IMG/VR virus record: IMGVR_UViG_3300009034_000001
Span: 1 to 64,000 of that record
From: a virus
Length of the DNA stretch: 64,000 bases
Reading direction: 5' to 3' (one strand)
Under the pieces are notes generated by a model. The model was given only the letters and a program-made list of their open reading frames with translations. It was not told where the DNA came from and did not search any database. A program made the position numbers and the translations under genes. Shown piece by piece: positions 25,383 to 33,609 of this stretch; position 1 is the first letter of the stretch, and every line of letters begins with the position of its first letter.

Positions 25383-26306
25383 TTACACAGGTAAAATCTC
25401 CGACTTTTTCAAAATACGAACCTTTGTTTTCCTTCCCTTCTTCTTCTTTTTCTTTTTTACGCCATTTTCAAACGCAATCCCAACAACGGGTTTGGGTTCC
25501 TTCGATATTTTTTTAGCTGTTTCAACATAATCAACACAATTAACATAATCAGTATAGAAAGTTTCTGGAATCCTATCAACAGACCCCCAAATAGGGTACT
25601 TAATATGATAGTCCTTCCACTGATCTTTTTTCCACTTTAACATATTTGAGGCTAATTGTGCATGTTTGCTACGTGGCGTAGTTCGGGGATGCCACATGTG
25701 AAACAAATCACACTTCGAAATACATTGAAAAGGCCAGCCCCAAGCTCGTAGTTTTGACCAGAGTCCATTATCCTCGCCACCCCAACCTTCAAAGATTTCA
25801 GGAAAACCTTGAACCTCAACGAAAACCTGTCTTGGAACAACTATAACACCGCCAGCCGCACTACCCGGAGTAGGTATCTTAAATTTACTGGTCCTAGAAC
25901 AATTCTTTGTATCAAAGTAAATTTTATTCTCGCTTTGTGACCAGACATAAATCTGACTCCATCCCGCTTTTGGAACCGTTGTTTCGCGAACCTTTGATAT
26001 ATAGTTTGTTGGAAAAATCAAATCTGCATCTGCAAGTACCAACCATTCCCTATTGGCAAGAAGTTGAACAGCAACGTTAAAGGCCCATCCTCGGTTAAAT
26101 AAGCCCGTTGACTTTACAAACTTATATCTAAAGGTGGTACAACCTTGTGGAATTGGAACATTATGTAACTCACGTTTTGGACCAATTTCAAGCAAACAAA
26201 ATTGTGCCCAGTCATTACCTGTAAAATGTAAACTGTCAATTGATGCCTTCAACAAAGGTAACCGAGTTTCATGATGTTGATAAATCATTACGAATGACAT
26301 ATCCAT
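25383..26306 (-). CDS. Glycosyltransferase with GT7-C-like domain, copy A
   Basis: 307 residues. FVMIYQHHETRLPLL start, LADADLIFP with the DxD metal site, and FPEIFEGWGGEDN, the acceptor/catalytic signature of the galactosyltransferase-C family. The last ~35 residues are a Lys-rich tail missing from copy B at 30529-31239. GGAGG lies 10 bases before ATG. Probably adds a hexose or hexosamine; sugar unknown. Confidence 0.88.
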   Translation of the reverse strand: MDMSFVMIYQHHETRLPLLKASIDSLHFTGNDWAQFCLLEIGPKRELHNVPIPQGCTTFRYKFVKSTGLFNRGWAFNVAVQLLANREWLVLADADLIFPTNYISKVRETTVPKAGWSQIYVWSQSENKIYFDTKNCSRTSKFKIPTPGSAAGGVIVVPRQVFVEVQGFPEIFEGWGGEDNGLWSKLRAWGWPFQCISKCDLFHMWHPRTTPRSKHAQLASNMLKWKKDQWKDYHIKYPIWGSVDRIPETFYTDYVNCVDYVETAKKISKEPKPVVGIAFENGVKKKKKKKGRKTKVRILKKSEILPV

Positions 26307-26321
26307 AAAAAATCCACCTCC

Positions 26322-27416
26322 TTATAATTGGCGACCTTGTGATTCCTCAATGTTTAAATCTGAAATAGTACCTAAAAGATGATTAGTAAATTTGGTTATA
26401 AATGATACGTGGAAATCATGTTTAATTTCAAACATTGGATCTCTTCCGATGACTTTACAAATTTCGTTTAGAAACTGTTTTGCACGTACTTCCATTGAAT
26501 GATACTTATGGATAAATTCCATTCCATTTAATACAATTCGTTCACGCTCTTTATCATGTGCTAACCACCATTCAACCTGCTCGGCAATATTCCTAACATC
26601 AAGACAAACCATATTCTCCTGAGGATCAAATCCAAGTATTCTTAACTCCGGAAACCAATCACCAATTAATAACGTATTACACGCCGGAATCTCAAAGTAC
26701 TTTAAAACTGGATAATGTAATTTACTTCCGGTTGTGGTACAAATCTTCGAGGAACTTAACAATTTTGCATACTGTCTACCTCTATAACTATTTGATCCGC
26801 GTTTACTTGGGTCCTCAGAAGGTCTGTCAACTGTATAAAAGTACGATTTACCCTGGAGATATCTAATAATTTGTTGTCGCATGGGGTAGTAAACCGGACT
26901 AGCAACCCCTGTATGTAGAACCTCTATACTTTTCCCTAGGCCGTAATCTTTAAATACGTCCATGTCTACAGCGTGAGGCAACCAGAAACACTTATGTCCC
27001 TTGCAAATAGTAGGATGGAAGGTTTGTAATGGAAGTTTGTACCTATGGAACACAACATCAAAATTAAACTCCTTTATCATCTCCACCTGCCACTTGACAA
27101 TAGGCCCATGTAAATCCTCAAGTAGTACACCTTTTGGACATCTGATTTCATCCCAGCCGTCATTTATAAATCCAAAGAGGGCATCAGTAAACACAAAATC
27201 AAATTCCTCTTTCGAACTTCTCAAATACGACAGCATTGTTTGTTTACGCCTTATATTTCCAGACATTGCCTGCCGACTAAACTGGCCAGCTTCTAAACCT
27301 TCCGTGGACTGTCGAATACATATCACATCAGTCAACCTTGACGCAGCATTTTGGAAGGCATCAAAGTGTTGTGCAACACGTGAACTTCTATCAATCGTAA
27401 GCCAAAGAATCTTCAT
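26322..27416 (-). CDS. Glycosyltransferase, GT-B, CgeB/DUF3880-like
   Basis: 364 residues. Two-lobed GT-B layout: N-terminal MKILWLTIDRSS, LEDLHGPIVKW, central HAVDMDVFKDYG, then VLHTGVAS, SKICTTTGSKLHYPVLKYFEIPACNTLLI and a C-terminal domain typical of glycosyl transferases group 1-like CgeB proteins. No metal site, as expected. Lies between a membrane protein and the GT7-C copy A gene. Confidence 0.8.
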   Translation of the reverse strand: MKILWLTIDRSSRVAQHFDAFQNAASRLTDVICIRQSTEGLEAGQFSRQAMSGNIRRKQTMLSYLRSSKEEFDFVFTDALFGFINDGWDEIRCPKGVLLEDLHGPIVKWQVEMIKEFNFDVVFHRYKLPLQTFHPTICKGHKCFWLPHAVDMDVFKDYGLGKSIEVLHTGVASPVYYPMRQQIIRYLQGKSYFYTVDRPSEDPSKRGSNSYRGRQYAKLLSSSKICTTTGSKLHYPVLKYFEIPACNTLLIGDWFPELRILGFDPQENMVCLDVRNIAEQVEWWLAHDKERERIVLNGMEFIHKYHSMEVRAKQFLNEICKVIGRDPMFEIKHDFHVSFITKFTNHLLGTISDLNIEESQGRQL

Positions 27417-27420
27417 TCAA

Positions 27421-27852
27421 CTACTTCCAACAATTACAAATTTTTGTATCCATATTGTTAAAGTTCCAGCCTCTTCTCATTCCCAACGTAAAGCCAAAAA
27501 ATAGTGGTAGATAAACATACCATATAGGATATGCCAAAAACGAAGACAAATTAACTAACGTCAAGCCAAGGGTGTACTCATAGCCCATGAAGTGTTCCCA
27601 CTTCCCATTTATTGTGTTCTTTGTAAGCGGGAACGGTAACCCAACTCCACACCAACGTTTAATATGATGTAATATACATCCTACACCCAGCAATAAAGAT
27701 GTTACAGACACAATTATCCTCCAAGCAGGGAAGTCAGCAACAAAAATGTTGGAAAATGTTGCTAGTATCATGCCAAGTAAAATAAAGCTTGCAGAAGTAA
27801 TCAACTTGGCCTTTGATGTTGATTCCAAATACTTTAATAAAGCTGATTTCAT
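27421..27852 (-). CDS. Membrane protein within glycan island
   Basis: 143 residues with about four hydrophobic helices (near 17-38, 44-62, 92-110, 112-126). Not recognised. Spaced 4 and 9 bases from flanking glycosyltransferases. Could anchor a glycan-lipid intermediate or transfer complex; inference only. Confidence 0.7.
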   Translation of the reverse strand: MKSALLKYLESTSKAKLITSASFILLGMILATFSNIFVADFPAWRIIVSVTSLLLGVGCILHHIKRWCGVGLPFPLTKNTINGKWEHFMGYEYTLGLTLVNLSSFLAYPIWYVYLPLFFGFTLGMRRGWNFNNMDTKICNCWK

Positions 27853-27861
27853 CTCTTCCTC

Positions 27862-28674
27862 CTAATTTGGTGGGAAACCCCACTTTTGTATAAAATAGTC
27901 ACGACTACGTTGAGTAATATTTCTGTTGTACCGCGTCTTCATATACTCAGGAGGGCCGCCGCCATCATTCCAAGCATTTAATTGTGGAATTGACAAAATT
28001 GCACTTTTCCAACGAGCCTCTTTCATTTGAAGACAAAAATCAAAATCGCCCCATCCAATATAGTAATTCTGGTCAAGTTCGCAGGTATCAAAAACTTCAC
28101 GCCTCGTCAACTTTGTGGCTGATCCCATCGTGACTACATAATCTAATGGCCCTTTAATTGATCTACTGACAAGTCTGCCGTTAAATAAATTACATGCCAT
28201 AGGTGTTGGAGTACAACTTAACGAAACAGCCCCGAGCTCCTTATGCTGTTCCAACAATGTTACTAACGCTTCCAAGCCTCCACGTGGTACAATCATATCA
28301 CTATCAAGTGTCCATACATACGGAGTATCAAACTTTGTCAACGCCCTTTCAACAATATCATGTCGTGGTTTACCGGTACCAAGATTACCCATTGTAAATT
28401 GAATGTCACAAACGTGAAATTTTTGACCTAGATCCACAATTCGATCTTTATATTTCTCATCTAGACATTCTCGGCCCTGAACTCGCAAACACAAATTTAT
28501 AGGAATTTCAACGGCGGAAAGCGTTTTACCCAACGTCCTTACAAGTTTTTCGGGCCTTAACCAGGATAACATTGCAATCGTTACAAAAGGTGTCTTTGTT
28601 GAAAGTACCCTATCAAGTACTTCAACGTTAAACCCATCCCACAAGCCAGACAAGTATTTCGTTAGCTCATCCAT
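27862..28674 (-). CDS. Glycosyltransferase family 2
   Basis: 270 residues. FVTIAMLSWLRPEKLVRTL, a helix-strand series, then VWTLDSDMIVPRGG with the DxD metal site and WGDFDFCLQMKEA. GT-A inverting enzyme. The ATG directly abuts the stop of the upstream methyltransferase. Confidence 0.85.
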   Translation of the reverse strand: MDELTKYLSGLWDGFNVEVLDRVLSTKTPFVTIAMLSWLRPEKLVRTLGKTLSAVEIPINLCLRVQGRECLDEKYKDRIVDLGQKFHVCDIQFTMGNLGTGKPRHDIVERALTKFDTPYVWTLDSDMIVPRGGLEALVTLLEQHKELGAVSLSCTPTPMACNLFNGRLVSRSIKGPLDYVVTMGSATKLTRREVFDTCELDQNYYIGWGDFDFCLQMKEARWKSAILSIPQLNAWNDGGGPPEYMKTRYNRNITQRSRDYFIQKWGFPPN

Positions 28675-29286
28675 CTACCGCTTCCTCCATATACCAAGTC
28701 TTTGAAACTCAAGCCGGTCATGACCTAACTCTCTTATTTGTTCCCAAGTTGAAGGAATACTAAAATTGGAAAAGTTGCGTACTATAAAGTGTCCTCGTTC
28801 AGAGCCGACGTACTCGTTATTGGAACGTAAAAATGACAACGCTATGCCTCTCGATGAGCCGTTAAACAACCAATAAAGAAACCTTTGGCACAATTCATCT
28901 TCCACAATGTGAAATATAACATCGAAGCAGAGAAACATGTCAAAACGTGTATTAATATCAGACTTCACAAGGTCTGAGATCTTCATACCTACAAAATTTA
29001 TATCGGGAAACTTTACCTTACACATAGAAATGATTTCCTCGGAGCCATCCAAACCCGAATAACTAAACTCCCGATCTTTAAACGTTTTACAAGAAGAAAT
29101 CACTGACAAGTCACCACAGCCTATGTCAAGTAGTGTTTTGAAACCAATTGTGTCCCACGCAATCCTCAGCGCGTTGCACTTTTGTTCAGCCCACTGACCG
29201 AAGGAACCCCAACCACAATGACCATCCCGCTTATATCTTTGAGTCCAATACCTCAAGGCTTCATTTTCATTTTTTATCTTTTGCAT
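28675..29286 (-). CDS. Class I SAM-dependent methyltransferase
   Basis: 203 residues. LLDIGCGDLSVIS at about 52-64 is motif I, SGLDGSEE the acidic loop, FDMFLCFDVIFHI motif II region. ATG overlaps the GT32 gene by 20 bases. Probably modifies a sugar of the same glycan. Confidence 0.85.
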   Translation of the reverse strand: MQKIKNENEALRYWTQRYKRDGHCGWGSFGQWAEQKCNALRIAWDTIGFKTLLDIGCGDLSVISSCKTFKDREFSYSGLDGSEEIISMCKVKFPDINFVGMKISDLVKSDINTRFDMFLCFDVIFHIVEDELCQRFLYWLFNGSSRGIALSFLRSNNEYVGSERGHFIVRNFSNFSIPSTWEQIRELGHDRLEFQRLGIWRKR

Positions 29287-30001
29287 ATGGGAACCTTGAA
29301 AACACTCGTTTGCACAACTTTGTTAAAATTGAATTTGGATATCGTAAAAGCCAGCTTTCATCAATATGTAACCGATGTGTCATATTTCCAAAATAATGGA
29401 TTGAAAAGGAGTTTGGGAACACGTCGCCATCGTTTAGCAAAATTGGAATACCCCTTGTCTTTAAATTTTGTGAATTTTGTCCGCAGGAAAAGGGATGAAA
29501 AACTTCCTTTGGATGTGTTAATCCCAATCCATATCTTTTACAGGCATTGGTAAAGACATTGACGTTGTTCCACCCTGGCTTCCAATTTGCAATACACTCT
29601 TTAAATATGAGGTGGCCCTTAGGGGCTTTAATTATGCCTATAGCAAACATTCCCTCCTCGTCTTCTGAGTCCCTTGAAATTATCCATTCCATATTAGGGA
29701 AAGCTTTTAAAGCAATTAGATCGGTATCACAATATAAACCGCCACACTCATACAAAAATGTAAACTGCCATAAGTCAGATAGTGTTCTAACATTACCACC
29801 ACGTTGCAAGAAGCTGTCATCAACTATTGTGTGTGCATCAACAATTTCAACACCCTCATTATCATCGATCCAATACTTACTTTCTGGCGTTTGACCAGAC
29901 AACCAAACCTTTACACCATGGCCCGCCACTAAGTGACTCAAGATTGAAAGGCGATTTAAAAATTGAAAATCATCTCCATGCCAGAAAAAGTTGACTATCA
30001 T
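29267..30001 (-). CDS. GT32-type glycosyltransferase (DxD sugar-binding)
   Basis: 244 residues from ATG 30001, chosen for GGAGGAAGT upstream and ATGA overlap with the preceding gene. SDLWQFTFLYECGGLYCDTDLIA contains the GT32 DxD site near residue 97-99. Retaining GT-A enzyme acting on nucleotide sugars. HYFGNMTHR near the end is typical of the family. Confidence 0.85.
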   Translation of the reverse strand: MIVNFFWHGDDFQFLNRLSILSHLVAGHGVKVWLSGQTPESKYWIDDNEGVEIVDAHTIVDDSFLQRGGNVRTLSDLWQFTFLYECGGLYCDTDLIALKAFPNMEWIISRDSEDEEGMFAIGIIKAPKGHLIFKECIANWKPGWNNVNVFTNACKRYGLGLTHPKEVFHPFSCGQNSQNLKTRGIPILLNDGDVFPNSFSIHYFGNMTHRLHIDESWLLRYPNSILTKLCKRVFSRFPYAKDKK

Positions 30002-30513
30002 ACTTCCTCCAAACATAACTGCTTCTTTGACTTCCTTATCAACGACAGACCGCATTGTGGACCGGGTAACGTTACTATTTCAAACATGACCCTGTACTTA
30101 GGATTCACCCTTATTTCCCAAGCAGCTTCCCAAGCGTTTGAACATCGATCATCCTGTAACATAAATTCGGACATAGGGCAGGTGTCGTGTATTGCAATTA
30201 ATCCACTACCCTCCCTAACAAACCTTGAAAAATTGTCAAAGTCCATCAAAACTTGTTCCTTCCGGTGATCCGCATCGATAAATAGGAAATCAATGGGATC
30301 CGACCAAACTTCGGCAAATTTATCAGTACTCATTTTGTACATTTCGACGTGAGGTAAGTCTACAATATTTGAATGCTTTATATCAACCGCAACCGCCCTT
30401 TCTACGAGAGGTGCAATTCGGTTGAAGGTCACGCCTCCAAGGATACCAAGCTCCACGTAGGTATGCGGTTTCTGAATCTTAACAAGTAATTCTAAGAAAG
30501 CGGTATATTCCAA
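29998..30513 (-). CDS. Class I methyltransferase (Methyltransf_24 type), copy B
   Basis: 171 residues. YVELGILGGVTFNRI motif I, AVDIKHS acidic loop, DFLFIDADHRKEQVL and LIAIHDTCPM. Shorter than copy A at 24693-25367 but same order and same tail. Lies 15 bases downstream of GT7-C copy B, as copy A does relative to its own partner. Confidence 0.85.
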   Translation of the reverse strand: MEYTAFLELLVKIQKPHTYVELGILGGVTFNRIAPLVERAVAVDIKHSNIVDLPHVEMYKMSTDKFAEVWSDPIDFLFIDADHRKEQVLMDFDNFSRFVREGSGLIAIHDTCPMSEFMLQDDRCSNAWEAAWEIRVNPKYRVMFEIVTLPGPQCGLSLIRKSKKQLCLEEV

Positions 30514-30528
30514 ATGTGACCTCCAATG

Positions 30529-31239
30529 TCACTTGGGCACGGAACCCCAATCCTTGATAAAATCCAACCAAATTGACTTTGGCCACGCCGACATCTTAAA
30601 TGCATCATATCTATTTGACGCTTTTGGCCCCGTTTCCGGATGCCAAAGGTGCCAAAGTTCGGAGTTTATAAATTTGAAAGGGTAACCGAACGACTGCAAC
30701 TTCCACCAGAAAAGGTTGTCTTCACCACCCCATCCTTCGAACATCTCTGGGAACCCTTTAATTTCATAATAAACTTCCCTTGGAATTATACTAACCCCGC
30801 CACATGCACTTCTAGGCATAGGCATCCAAGTGTAATCCCCGTTACCAAGTTGACCAGAAGTAAGATATTCTTCAGTTTCCTTCCTTGTTAAACAATGAAG
30901 TTTCCTCCAACCGATAACAGGATAATCAATCTGTTTGACCACTTCAAGCCAATCGCGTGGAAATATCAAATCGGCGTCAGATAGAATGAGTTGTGCGCCG
31001 TTAGACAATTGAGTAACGCCTACATTCATTAGCCAACCTCTATTAAACGCCCGAGTCGTCGGGATAAACAAATACTTAAATCGTTTAATGAAATCAAACT
31101 CAAAAATTGTTTGAGTTTCGCCAACTTCAACTATACATAACTCAAGCTCATCAAGTGGTAGTGTCTTCAACATTGCTATTAGTAGTGGTAGACGTTTTGG
31201 ATGATGTTGATATGGTACTACAAATGAATATTTTAGCAT
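30529..31239 (-). CDS. Glycosyltransferase with GT7-C-like domain, copy B
   Basis: 236 residues. YSFVVPYQHHPKRLPLL, LSDADLIFP, and FPEMFEGWGGEDN correspond one for one to copy A at 25383-26306. First gene of the glycan island. Begins 9 bases after the last tail-region gene with no visible terminator, so it is probably on the late transcript. Confidence 0.88.
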   Translation of the reverse strand: MLKYSFVVPYQHHPKRLPLLIAMLKTLPLDELELCIVEVGETQTIFEFDFIKRFKYLFIPTTRAFNRGWLMNVGVTQLSNGAQLILSDADLIFPRDWLEVVKQIDYPVIGWRKLHCLTRKETEEYLTSGQLGNGDYTWMPMPRSACGGVSIIPREVYYEIKGFPEMFEGWGGEDNLFWWKLQSFGYPFKFINSELWHLWHPETGPKASNRYDAFKMSAWPKSIWLDFIKDWGSVPK

Positions 31240-31248
31240 AATACTGCC

Positions 31249-31626
31249 TTAATGTATAAGTTCTGTAATATATGCAACAGACTTGGAAAACGTTCCGTTG
31301 GTTGCAACACTAACCAAAAGTGAAACAACGCCCATTATAACGGCAATAACAATACCAACTTTCAACCGCTTTGAAATATCCTTCTTATCATTTATCCAAT
31401 CGCAAATGACTTTTTGTTTCGTTTCCAACCTTGCAATTGTTTCACCATGCTTTCCAACAATGTCATTACAATGATCAAACTTTTTGAATAACCGATGTTG
31501 AATTCGAGCGGTGTCCTTCGTGAAGGTAGTATAAGCCTTAAGATGTGCAACCAGCTTTTCTTCAAGCCTAGCAGCAATTATCTTTGTCTCCATAATTTCT
31601 TTAAGAATCTTTTCTGAATTATCCAT
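31249..31626 (-). CDS. Coiled-coil protein with C-terminal membrane helix (XhlA-like?)
   Basis: 125 residues: helical coiled coil to about 85, then a membrane helix (VGIVIAVIMGVVSLLVSVA). Shape resembles hemolysin XhlA/holin-associated proteins, but sequence evidence is thin. GGGGAGG precedes ATG. Sits at the end of the tail genes, where lysis genes often are; no endolysin was found beside it. Confidence 0.6.
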   Translation of the reverse strand: MDNSEKILKEIMETKIIAARLEEKLVAHLKAYTTFTKDTARIQHRLFKKFDHCNDIVGKHGETIARLETKQKVICDWINDKKDISKRLKVGIVIAVIMGVVSLLVSVATNGTFSKSVAYITELIH

Positions 31627-31641
31627 TCAAGCACCTCCCCA

Positions 31642-32625
31642 TTAAGGCCACAACATTCCTCCAACAGAAACTGAGAAACCACCTTTCTTCTTTATATCAT
31701 AATAAGCTAAAAGATCCTTTATCTTCCAAACAGTATACCAAGCCTCTGAAGCACTCCAAGCACCCCAGGTTGGTTCTGGGTCAATAAACTTCCGTGCATA
31801 CACCCAATCCAATTTGAAATCACTTGCGTCATTTTCTGTTCCAACAAATGTCAAATACTTAGCATCTGCAATCGCCGAACCATGAGATTTACTTATCACT
31901 TCAGCACCGGCCATTGTTAAAATTTTCCAGGTATAATTAGTTGTTGTGTTTATCCATTTAACAATGTACCAAGTACTCAAACTAAGATTAAAACCTGTGT
32001 TACCATTCCAATATATTTCTGGACTGAAGATACCATAGTCGTAACCTGTCGGAGAACCGCCACTAAATGCTGTTGTTAGATATAACCGATTCCGGTATCT
32101 ACTAGGATGTTGATACTTTGCTTCAACAATAAAAGGCTCCACTACGTTCATTGCATCTTTTGTGGCAATTTCAGCGTCACTCCCTGATCTATCAAGTGTT
32201 ACAATACTCCCAGCTACAGATACCAATCCGGAAGGAGTCCACTTCGTCAAATCTAAACTAACACCTTCGAAGTCATCAAAGAATCGAAACGTAGCATCTC
32301 CATTACTTTCACTAACTGCTCCACTTTTACGATAGTACATATAAATTTTGGCAGTTCCAGGTGAAATAGGTATACTCGGGGCCTCAATCCAAACTTTAAT
32401 TGGATCGGCGGCTTTGTCTTCTATCCAGAAGTCAATTTCCGTGGCTCCGTCTGCGGAAGTAAAGGCAATATCCTCAGGGAAATTAAAACACTCCCCATCA
32501 CAATGAACATCACCGCCAGCGGATGCGCCGACCTCTAGTAACATTTGATAGTTTGAAACAGGGTCTGTTACACTCCCGGTAATATTAACGTTTTTTCGAT
32601 AAGAGTAATCTGTTAGCCAATTCAT
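31642..32625 (-). CDS. DUF2341/LamG-like tail adhesin
   Basis: 327 residues. Residues 5-110 fit DUF2341 (YRKNVNITGSV...IDFWIEDK...KIYMYYRKSG). Residues 110-290 look like a concanavalin-type sandwich (FFDDFEGVSLDLTKW, WYIVKWINTTTNYTW). Such pairs bind carbohydrate in tail fibres or surface proteins. C-terminus WSASEAWYTVWKIKDLL. Likely receptor-binding. Confidence 0.7.
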   Translation of the reverse strand: MNWLTDYSYRKNVNITGSVTDPVSNYQMLLEVGASAGGDVHCDGECFNFPEDIAFTSADGATEIDFWIEDKAADPIKVWIEAPSIPISPGTAKIYMYYRKSGAVSESNGDATFRFFDDFEGVSLDLTKWTPSGLVSVAGSIVTLDRSGSDAEIATKDAMNVVEPFIVEAKYQHPSRYRNRLYLTTAFSGGSPTGYDYGIFSPEIYWNGNTGFNLSLSTWYIVKWINTTTNYTWKILTMAGAEVISKSHGSAIADAKYLTFVGTENDASDFKLDWVYARKFIDPEPTWGAWSASEAWYTVWKIKDLLAYYDIKKKGGFSVSVGGMLWP

Positions 32626-32628
32626 CTC

Positions 32629-33582
32629 TTAACTTATCCTTTGTCCCCAAACTTTATATGTAATTGATAGCCACTTAAACCTAAAGGCGTTGTCGCACTG
32701 AGCATTATCATTCCTTAAGTGCATTTGAATGGACTTACCTACATCAGCTGCAGCAAACAATGTTTGTCCAGTAAACTTTTGAATTATATAATCATCGGCC
32801 GTGCCACTGTCAAGTTGAACATCCAAGGTAACCGTACTGTGTGCCTGGTCTTGAACATCATCATCACCGTAAGCTTTATATCCCAGAATCAAACGGTTGT
32901 CGCCCGTCATAGTAGGGGCAACGCCACACACCACTATATCCACAGTACCTCCATCATAATTCTCCGGAAGCATGAACTCCATCCAATCATCATGTTTATC
33001 GGAACCAGCGGGGAACTCAAGATAGACAGTTGATTCATTAGTACCTTCAGTTTCAACCTTCGTTGGCTTGTTTGTATCAATTTGTAATGCAGAAGCGGCA
33101 AGTAACTGTATGGTCTGGTCAACTTTCGAACCAGTTAATTCAATCCCGCCAACAGGTAAAATGTAAGCTTCAGTGGCAGTTTTTGCAAAGCAAGCAATTT
33201 GTGCAAAGTCGGAGGGTTTTGCAGATGTTAAACCGCCCGGTGTTATGTCCGAAATATAATACCACATGCCAGGAATTAAACCTGAAAGACCAGTCATCCT
33301 ACCCGCAATTTGACCATAACCAGTATTGCCAACTGTCACATCGTCTCGAACAATTCCGAACGCGGGCATCGTTGAAGCTGAATCTGACTTTGCTTTGTAT
33401 GCCTTTTGGTCTGTAGTTTTAATGTAAAACCACTCATGCTGATCCAAATCTTCGCCCGCGGTAAAAGGGATACAAGTCGGAAGTTCATTTACCAACTTTG
33501 CAAGTAGATCGTTGAACACAGGACACCAATTACGAAGACCAGTGTCTATTTCCTCGAATCCATATGGTGGTAAAAAAACCAT
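32629..33582 (-). CDS. Distal tail structural protein
   Basis: 317 residues, beta-rich, Thr/Gly-rich. A short N-terminal helix is followed by a small barrel-like segment (FTAGEDLDQHEWFYIK) and a jelly-roll-like second half ending RFKWLSITYKVWG. No family recognised. Position between tip protein and adhesin implies a fibre or tip part. Confidence 0.65.
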   Translation of the reverse strand: MVFLPPYGFEEIDTGLRNWCPVFNDLLAKLVNELPTCIPFTAGEDLDQHEWFYIKTTDQKAYKAKSDSASTMPAFGIVRDDVTVGNTGYGQIAGRMTGLSGLIPGMWYYISDITPGGLTSAKPSDFAQIACFAKTATEAYILPVGGIELTGSKVDQTIQLLAASALQIDTNKPTKVETEGTNESTVYLEFPAGSDKHDDWMEFMLPENYDGGTVDIVVCGVAPTMTGDNRLILGYKAYGDDDVQDQAHSTVTLDVQLDSGTADDYIIQKFTGQTLFAAADVGKSIQMHLRNDNAQCDNAFRFKWLSITYKVWGQRIS

Positions 33583-33609
33583 TACCTAACACCTCCTATT
33601 TACTAAATT

